A stretch of DNA of 17,533 bases from JBGTLA01 sp041744375 (lineage in GTDB: Bacteria > Actinomycetota > Acidimicrobiia > Spongiisociales > ZC4RG35). This document shows positions 13,334 through 17,533 of this stretch, in pieces (the stretch's first letter is position 1; every line of letters starts with the position of its first letter). The stretch covers positions 1-17,533 of the forward strand of contig JBGTLA010000001.1 of assembly GCA_041744375.1 (NCBI GenBank), in the 5' to 3' direction. Below the pieces are notes generated by a model. The model was not told the DNA's origin. It did not search any database and worked only from the letters and a program-made list of their open reading frames with translations. Both the position numbers and the translations under genes were made by a program.

Positions 13334-14779
13334 ATGCTCGACACCCTGCTGACCGAGTCGAAGACCGGGCTCTTGATCGGGGGCGAATGGCGTCCTGGTG
13401 ACGGGACTATCGCCGTCATCGACCCGGCCACCGAAGAGACGATCTGCGAGGTGGCGGCGGCGGGGGCCGGTGACGCCTTGGCTGCGGTTGACGCCGCCGC
13501 CGAAGCAGCCTCGGGCTGGGCGGCAACGCCGCCTCGCCAACGCGGTGAGGTGTTACGGCGCGCTTTCGAGCTCATGCGCGACCGGGAGGAGAGCCTCGCC
13601 GAGCTCATCTCGCGCGAGAACGGCAAGGCCTTCAGCGACGCCCTGGGCGAGATCCGCTATGCGGCCGAGTTTTTCCGCTGGTTCTCCGAAGAGGCGGTGC
13701 GTATCTCAGGTGAGGTGAGGACGGCCCCGGCGGGGGACAAGGCCATCGTCACCCTGGCCCAGCCGGTGGGGGTATCGATGCTCATCACGCCGTGGAACTT
13801 CCCGGCGGCAATGGCCACCCGCAAGCTGGGACCGGCCCTCGCGGCCGGGTGCACGACCGTTCTCAAACCGGCCTCCGACACCCCGCTGACGGCCCTGGCC
13901 GTTGCCGCCATACTCGAGGAAGCCGGCTTGGCACCAGGCGTCGTCAACGTGCTCAATGCCCGCGGATCGTCGGGAGTGATCGAAGGGATCCTGGCCGACC
14001 CCCGGGTGCGCAAGCTGTCTTTCACCGGGTCCACCGAGGTGGGCCGCACGCTCTTGGAGCAATCGGCCGGTCAAGTGCTCAGGACTTCGATGGAACTGGG
14101 TGGTAACGCCCCCTTCGTGGTGTTCGAGGATGCCGACATAGACCGGGCCCTCGGCGGTGCCATGGTGGCCAAGATGCGCAACGCCGGGGAGGCCTGCACG
14201 GCCGCCAATCGTTTTCTCGTTCATTCGGCCATCGTCGACGAGTTCTCGGCGAAGCTGGCCGAGCGAATGGCCGATCTCAGGATGGGTCCCGGAATCGATC
14301 GCGACACCCAGGTGGGGCCGATGATCAACGACCGGGCGCGTCGGGACATCGCCGATTTGGTGCGGGTGGCAGTCGACGACGGCGCTCGGGTGGCAACCGG
14401 CGGACGGATACCGGACGGCCCCGGCTATTTCTACCCTCCCACCGTCCTGACGGGAGTCGATCCGGCAGCGGGGATACTCTCGCAGGAGATCTTTGGCCCG
14501 GTGGCACCCATCGTCGCCTTCGACACCGAGGAAGAAGCCGTCGAATTGGCCAACGACACGGTCTTCGGGCTCATCGCCTACGTCTTCACCGAGGATCTGG
14601 CCCGGGGCATGCGTGTGTCGGAACGGATCGAATCCGGCATGATCGGCCTCAATCGGGGGCTCGTGTCCGACCCGGCGGCGCCTTTCGGCGGGGTGAAACA
14701 GTCCGGTCTGGGGCGCGAAGGTGGCCGGGAGGGAATCTGGGAGTTCCTGGAGACGAAATACATCGCCACCGAGTGGTAA
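13334..14779 (+). CDS. NAD(P)-dependent aldehyde dehydrogenase, succinate-semialdehyde type
   Basis: A 481-residue aldehyde dehydrogenase, the usual length. Key residues are N155 in TPWNFP (oxyanion), K178 in LKPAS (cofactor ribose), E254 in MELGGNAPFVVFEDAD and the nucleophile C288 in GEACTAANRF. The FTGST motif (230-234) and PFGGVKQSGLGREGG near the end complete the family. Overall wording, especially GGNAPFVVFEDADID and the ISRENGKAFSDALGEI stretch, fits GabD-type succinate semialdehyde dehydrogenases better than betaine aldehyde types. It oxidises an aldehyde to an acid. In this operon that could be the gamma-glutamylated aldehyde from the FAD oxidase or a four-carbon semialdehyde from ring degradation. 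The ATG at 13334 lies one base after the ADC stop, with GAGGAG at 13321-13326. A longer in-frame opening from 13046 only shadows the ADC gene. Confidence 0.93.
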   Translation: MLDTLLTESKTGLLIGGEWRPGDGTIAVIDPATEETICEVAAAGAGDALAAVDAAAEAASGWAATPPRQRGEVLRRAFELMRDREESLAELISRENGKAFSDALGEIRYAAEFFRWFSEEAVRISGEVRTAPAGDKAIVTLAQPVGVSMLITPWNFPAAMATRKLGPALAAGCTTVLKPASDTPLTALAVAAILEEAGLAPGVVNVLNARGSSGVIEGILADPRVRKLSFTGSTEVGRTLLEQSAGQVLRTSMELGGNAPFVVFEDADIDRALGGAMVAKMRNAGEACTAANRFLVHSAIVDEFSAKLAERMADLRMGPGIDRDTQVGPMINDRARRDIADLVRVAVDDGARVATGGRIPDGPGYFYPPTVLTGVDPAAGILSQEIFGPVAPIVAFDTEEEAVELANDTVFGLIAYVFTEDLARGMRVSERIESGMIGLNRGLVSDPAAPFGGVKQSGLGREGGREGIWEFLETKYIATEW

Positions 14780-14783
14780 CGCT

Positions 14784-15167
14784 TCAGTCGGCGGCTGCCC
14801 GAATGACGACCAGGGCGTCGGCGGCGGACTCCGCCCCCCACACTTCGCCGGGGCGTCCCAGGATCTGGCGGACACCGCTTGGAGTCGACGGCAAGGCGAA
14901 TGTGTCGAAGGCCTCGTTCTCGGGGTCGAAGCGATGGAGAGCGTTGCCGCCGAAGTCGCTCACCCACACGATGTCGGTTTCGTCTACATACACGGCGTAA
15001 GCCTGGGGCGCCGGACCGGGCAGCGTGGTTTGATCCGTGGTCGTCGTGGTCGTCGTGGTTGTCTCGATCTCCGGCCCGGTGGCGGCTGTGCTCCCCGGCC
15101 CCTCACATCCGGCGAGGACGACGACACAAGCGATCATCACGCCCCGGGCCATGTCGACGCCAGCCAT
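14784..15167 (-). CDS. Small lipoprotein with a terminal virginiamycin-B-lyase-like repeat
   Basis: A 127-residue predicted lipoprotein. A short basic N-terminus is followed by a hydrophobic stretch and lipobox LAGC with C21. Next comes a Thr-rich spacer including nine Thr (36-44), then ~70 residues of propeller-type sequence: YVDETDIVWVSDFGGNALHRF, FDTFALP, VRQILGRPGEVWGAES. That end strongly resembles the C-terminal blade of Vgb/streptogramin lyase-like proteins. A whole Vgb has about 300 residues and seven blades, so only about one blade remains and lyase activity is not expected. It may be the product of an internal deletion, or a small surface protein built from a borrowed blade. M1 is used because a -10-like TATGGT lies six bases upstream; M6 is also possible. 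The gene is convergent with the aldehyde dehydrogenase, four bases away. Confidence 0.75.
   Translation of the reverse strand: MAGVDMARGVMIACVVVLAGCEGPGSTAATGPEIETTTTTTTTTDQTTLPGPAPQAYAVYVDETDIVWVSDFGGNALHRFDPENEAFDTFALPSTPSGVRQILGRPGEVWGAESAADALVVIRAAAD
15037..15063. repeat. Three 9-base tandem units encoding Thr in the lipoprotein
   Basis: The unit GTGGTCGTC occurs twice exactly and a third time with one change (plus strand). It encodes the poly-Thr spacer on the minus strand. Confidence 0.85.
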
Positions 15168-15173
15168 CCTGCG

Positions 15174-15179
15174 ACCATA
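15174..15179 (-). promoter_or_regulatory. Possible -10 element (TATGGT) for the lipoprotein
   Basis: On the minus strand TATGGT ends six bases before the ATG at 15167, the spacing of a leaderless transcript. It shares the 71-base divergent gap with the PPOX promoter. Confidence 0.4.
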
Positions 15180-15206
15180 CCCGACTCGGCGGGTGCCGCT
15201 CCGCCC

Positions 15207-15212
15207 TACGCT
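15207..15212 (+). promoter_or_regulatory. Possible -10 element (TACGCT) for the PPOX gene
   Basis: TACGCT lies 26 bases before the ATG at 15239, leaving a short leader that contains a GGTGGAG Shine-Dalgarno seven bases before the start. No clear -35 is seen. Confidence 0.35.
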
Positions 15213-15238
15213 GGCAACCCCCGTGGTGGAGTCCTCCC

Positions 15239-15625
15239 ATGCCCCTGTCCGACAAGACCATCAGCCTGGCCCGAGGCGAGAACTTCGCCGTCTTCACCAC
15301 GCTCATGGCCGATGGGACCCCCCAGAGCCACGTGATGTGGGTTGACACCGACGGCCAGAACATCCTCATCAATACCGAAAAGCACCGCCAGAAGGCATGC
15401 AACGTGGCGCGCGATCCCCGCGCTACCGTCGCCATCGTGGAGTCCGGAAATCCGTACAGCTACGCCGAAGTGCGCGGCACGGTGGTGGAGATCGTCTCGG
15501 GCGCCCGCGCCCGAGACCACATCGACGAGTTGTCGAAGCGCTACTTCGGGCGCGAGTACACGACGCCGATTCGATCGGAGCGCATCATCTTGGTCATCCG
15601 CCCCGATCGCGAGATCGTCCATTGA
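15239..15625 (+). CDS. PPOX-class F420-dependent oxidoreductase
   Basis: A 128-residue split-barrel protein of the pyridoxamine-phosphate-oxidase-like superfamily. Family marks are FAVFTTLMADGTPQSHVMWV (18-35), INTEKHRQKACNVARDPRATVAI (44-66, with Lys/Arg residues where F420 phosphate binding is expected) and AEVRGTVVEI (76-85). The short length and the T-x-x-x-x-x-K-x-x-N-x-x-R-D-P pattern fit the F420-using FDOR-B group better than FMN-using PdxH. It probably reduces a small molecule with reduced F420; the substrate is unknown. The ATG at 15239 has GGTGGAG upstream and gives the standard N-terminus, whereas an open frame reaching back to 14879 is only a shadow of the lipoprotein. The methyltransferase starts three bases after its stop. 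Confidence 0.85.
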   Translation: MPLSDKTISLARGENFAVFTTLMADGTPQSHVMWVDTDGQNILINTEKHRQKACNVARDPRATVAIVESGNPYSYAEVRGTVVEIVSGARARDHIDELSKRYFGREYTTPIRSERIILVIRPDREIVH

Positions 15626-15628
15626 CCC

Positions 15629-16219
15629 ATGAGTGAAGCCGAACGGATCGAATGGAACAGGCGCTACGCAGAGGGCGACTACCGGCCTCGCTCCGCGCCA
15701 TCTCCGTTCCTGGAACAGTGGCTGGGGGCCGTGCCGACCGGTCGGGCGCTCGATGTGGCTTGTGGGGCGGGACAGAACGCCGTGCGGCTCGCCGAGGCCG
15801 GCTTCGCCGTGCGGGCAGTCGACATCTCCGATGTCGCCATCGACATGGGTCGTGCCGAGGCCGCCCGACGCGGGGTGAACGTCGCCTGGGAGGTGGCCGA
15901 CCTCGACACCCTCGACCTGTCCGGGACGTCGTTCCATCTGATCACCGTCTTCCGATACCTGAACCGGGCGTTGTGGCCCCGGCTGGTCACGGCATTGGCC
16001 CCCGACGGGTGGCTGCTGGTGGAGCACCACCTCCAGACCCACCGTGTCGTGGACGGGCCCAGCACGCCGGATTTCCGACTCGTGCCCCAGGAACTGCTTG
16101 CGGCGTTCAGGGATTTGCGGGTAGTCCATTACTCCGAAAGGCCCGAAGATGGCCATCGACCCGGGTCCACATTCGTTCTCGCCCGCTTGGCGGCCTGCCA
16201 CGGAGATCCGGGCTGGTGA
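15629..16219 (+). CDS. Class I SAM-dependent methyltransferase
   Basis: A 196-residue methyltransferase. Motif I is ALDVACGAGQNAVRLA (40-55), followed by the acidic D65 at the end of the second strand (VRAVDIS) and WEVADLDTLDL, the adenine-contact region. The N-terminal WNRRYAEGDYRP resembles TehB/thiopurine-methyltransferase-like small enzymes, where WD-x-RY is common. It transfers a methyl group from SAM to an unknown small molecule in the cytoplasm. The start lies three bases after the PPOX stop with no separate Shine-Dalgarno, so co-transcription and re-initiation are likely. The loop after motif IV (VFRYLNRALWP) replaces the more usual D-x-x-x-P-y motif. The end is convergent with the partial aldehyde dehydrogenase, 18 bases away, with no terminator seen between them. 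Confidence 0.86.
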   Translation: MSEAERIEWNRRYAEGDYRPRSAPSPFLEQWLGAVPTGRALDVACGAGQNAVRLAEAGFAVRAVDISDVAIDMGRAEAARRGVNVAWEVADLDTLDLSGTSFHLITVFRYLNRALWPRLVTALAPDGWLLVEHHLQTHRVVDGPSTPDFRLVPQELLAAFRDLRVVHYSERPEDGHRPGSTFVLARLAACHGDPGW

Positions 16220-16237
16220 GAGGGATGGGCGACGGCG

Positions 16238-17533
16238 TCAGTCCAGTGAGCCGTTCTGGATCTGGAGCGTCTTGAGGTCGGAGTGGAAATCGAGGGCATA
16301 GTCGCCTCCCTCGCGACCTATTCCCGAGATGCCCATCCCCCCGAAAGGGGCCGTGAGGTCGCGTACGAGAAACGTGTTGACCCACACGGTGCCGGCGCGA
16401 ATGGCTCGCCCCACTCGTTCGGCCCGTTGAGCGGAACCGGTGAAGACGATTCCCGAGAGGCCGTATCGGGTGGAATTGGCCAAGGCCACCGCCTCGTCCT
16501 CGGTCGCAAAGGTCTGGAAGGTGAGGACGGGTCCGAACACCTCCTGTTGGACGATCTCTGAGACGTTGGTGGCCGGGCGGATGAGGGTGGGCTGGTACCA
16601 CAGACCTCCCTCGGCCGGCCGCCCACCCATCATCACCTCGTCGCCCCCGGCGCGTGCTCGTTCCACGAACCCGTGAACACGCTGGCGGTGGTCGGGGTGG
16701 ATCATGGGAGTGATGGTGGTGTCGGGGTGGCGACTGTCACCGAGCACGTGGGTGGACACGTGTTGGTGAAACAGTGTCAGGAAATCGTCGCTCACCGACT
16801 CCTCGACCAGGAGTCGGGTTCCTGCCAGACACACCTGACCGGAGTCGTCGTATTGCCAGGCAGCCCGGTGGGCGGCCGCCTCGAGGTCGGAGTCGCCGAA
16901 GACGAGGAGCGGGCCTTTTCCCCCCAACTCGGCTATGAACGGCACGATGCTCTCGGCGGCGGCATGGCCGATGTGGCGAGCAGTCTCCGGGGAGCCGGTG
17001 AACGAAATCCTCCGCACCCTGGGATCGGTCACCAGCGACGCCCCGACCTCGTGGCCCAATCCCTGCACCACGTTGAACACGCCCGGGGGAAATCCTGCTT
17101 CCGCCGTCAGATCTGCCAGGACTGAGGCCGACAGCGGCGACCACTCGGCCGGCTTGAGCACCACGGGGTTACCCGCCGCCAGGGCCGGGGCCACCTTCCA
17201 GGTCGACAGCATCCACGGGGCGTTCCACGGGGTGATGACCACTGCCGGCCCCGCCGGCATGCGGACCACCCGGTTGTCGGTCCCCTTGGACGACCAACGC
17301 CGCTCGACGTGGGTGGCGGCGAGCTCGGCGTAAGTCCGGAAGTTGACAGCTCCCCGATGGACGAGTCTCTCCACGAGGGACCTGTGCAGCAGACCCACGT
17401 CCATGGTTTCCACCATGGCGATCCGATCGATCGAGCCATCGATGAGATCCGCCAGGCGGCTCAACAGCACTGCTCGCTCGGTCGCCGGGAGCCGGCCCCA
17501 CGCCTCGGCCGCATCGACGGCGGCGTCGACGGC
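16238..17533 (-). CDS. Aldehyde dehydrogenase, HpaE/betaine-aldehyde type (5' end outside window)
   Basis: The frame runs open from the window's right edge to TGA at 16238-16240, giving 431 residues; roughly 50-60 N-terminal residues are missing. The GTG at 17470 is internal, because family sequence (AAEAWGRLPATER) continues upstream to the edge. Key residues are Asn in ITPWNAPWML, Lys in LKPAEWSPL, Glu in AELGGKGP and the nucleophile Cys in SGQVCLAGTR. The closing PFGGMGISGIGREGGDYALDF completes the family. The pair TPWNAP-x-M-L and LKPAEWSPL recalls 5-carboxymethyl-2-hydroxymuconate semialdehyde dehydrogenase (HpaE) and related 2-hydroxymuconic enzymes, not the GabD-like enzyme at 13334. 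The substrate remains a guess. It is transcribed toward the methyltransferase, so any operon partners lie beyond the right edge. Confidence 0.9.
   Translation of the reverse strand, partial: AVDAAVDAAEAWGRLPATERAVLLSRLADLIDGSIDRIAMVETMDVGLLHRSLVERLVHRGAVNFRTYAELAATHVERRWSSKGTDNRVVRMPAGPAVVITPWNAPWMLSTWKVAPALAAGNPVVLKPAEWSPLSASVLADLTAEAGFPPGVFNVVQGLGHEVGASLVTDPRVRRISFTGSPETARHIGHAAAESIVPFIAELGGKGPLLVFGDSDLEAAAHRAAWQYDDSGQVCLAGTRLLVEESVSDDFLTLFHQHVSTHVLGDSRHPDTTITPMIHPDHRQRVHGFVERARAGGDEVMMGGRPAEGGLWYQPTLIRPATNVSEIVQQEVFGPVLTFQTFATEDEAVALANSTRYGLSGIVFTGSAQRAERVGRAIRAGTVWVNTFLVRDLTAPFGGMGISGIGREGGDYALDFHSDLKTLQIQNGSLD

Noticed and set aside
13706..14875. A 389-codon minus-strand frame opposite the aldehyde dehydrogenase
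   Set aside because: It is antisense to a fully conserved aldehyde dehydrogenase, is rich in Gly, His and Arg, and has no recognisable domain.
15206..16201. A 331-codon minus-strand frame opposite the PPOX and methyltransferase genes
   Set aside because: It spans two real genes and their junction on the other strand and has no coding signature of its own.
13334..17533. The two aldehyde dehydrogenases as a recent duplication
   Set aside because: Their active-site neighbourhoods differ (TPWNFP with GEACTAANR versus TPWNAP with GQVCLAGTR), so they belong to different subfamilies.

Overview
The DNA is GC-rich with strong G/C bias at third codon positions and frequent GTG starts. Two F420-type oxidoreductase families (LLM and PPOX) and envelope proteins with long poly-threonine stretches point to an actinobacterium. 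Acidimicrobiia are my best guess, because poly-Thr tails and F420 enzymes are common there, but this is inference. The window is densely coded: 17 protein genes (two cut by the window edges), no rRNA or tRNA recognised, no insertion sequence, no CRISPR, and no gap over 300 bases.

Left part (2-6026), mostly housekeeping: the 3' end of gatB, a HAD phosphatase one base later, pyruvate kinase, and a small protein resembling the Nfu N-terminal domain. Converging on these is a large membrane-anchored VanW-family wall protein with a poly-Thr tail. Divergent from it is an F420-dependent LLM oxidoreductase.

Central part (6043-14779), a catabolic island around a divergent control region at 9231-9327. 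Leftward run a group II PLP decarboxylase, then a translationally coupled pair: an FAH-family hydrolase/isomerase and a PuuD-like gamma-glutamyl hydrolase. Rightward runs a tight five-gene operon: glutamine-synthetase-like ligase, atypical SDR, FAD amine oxidase-like protein, acetoacetate-decarboxylase-family protein, and a succinate-semialdehyde-type aldehyde dehydrogenase. Two ATGA overlaps and gaps of 14 and 1 bases join the five. Ligase, FAD oxidase, aldehyde dehydrogenase and gamma-glutamyl hydrolase are the four activities of the Puu (gamma-glutamylated putrescine) route. Here they sit with an amino-acid decarboxylase that could make the amine, plus three enzymes (FAH, ADC, SDR) that the Puu route does not use. 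A perfect 7-2-7 palindrome lies beside the ligase promoter. This is the most interesting part of the window: a candidate gamma-glutamylation pathway for an unidentified decarboxylated amino acid.

Right part (14784-17533): a small lipoprotein that looks like only the last piece of a virginiamycin-B-lyase-type propeller, a divergent PPOX F420 enzyme followed closely by a SAM methyltransferase, and a convergent second aldehyde dehydrogenase cut by the window end. The last resembles 5-carboxymethyl-2-hydroxymuconate semialdehyde dehydrogenases. With the FAH protein it hints that aromatic meta-cleavage genes may lie beyond the right edge.

Several genes have a TANNNT -10-like hexamer 6-9 bases before the start codon and no Shine-Dalgarno sequence, suggesting leaderless transcripts. 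Operon genes in the island have good Shine-Dalgarno sequences instead.
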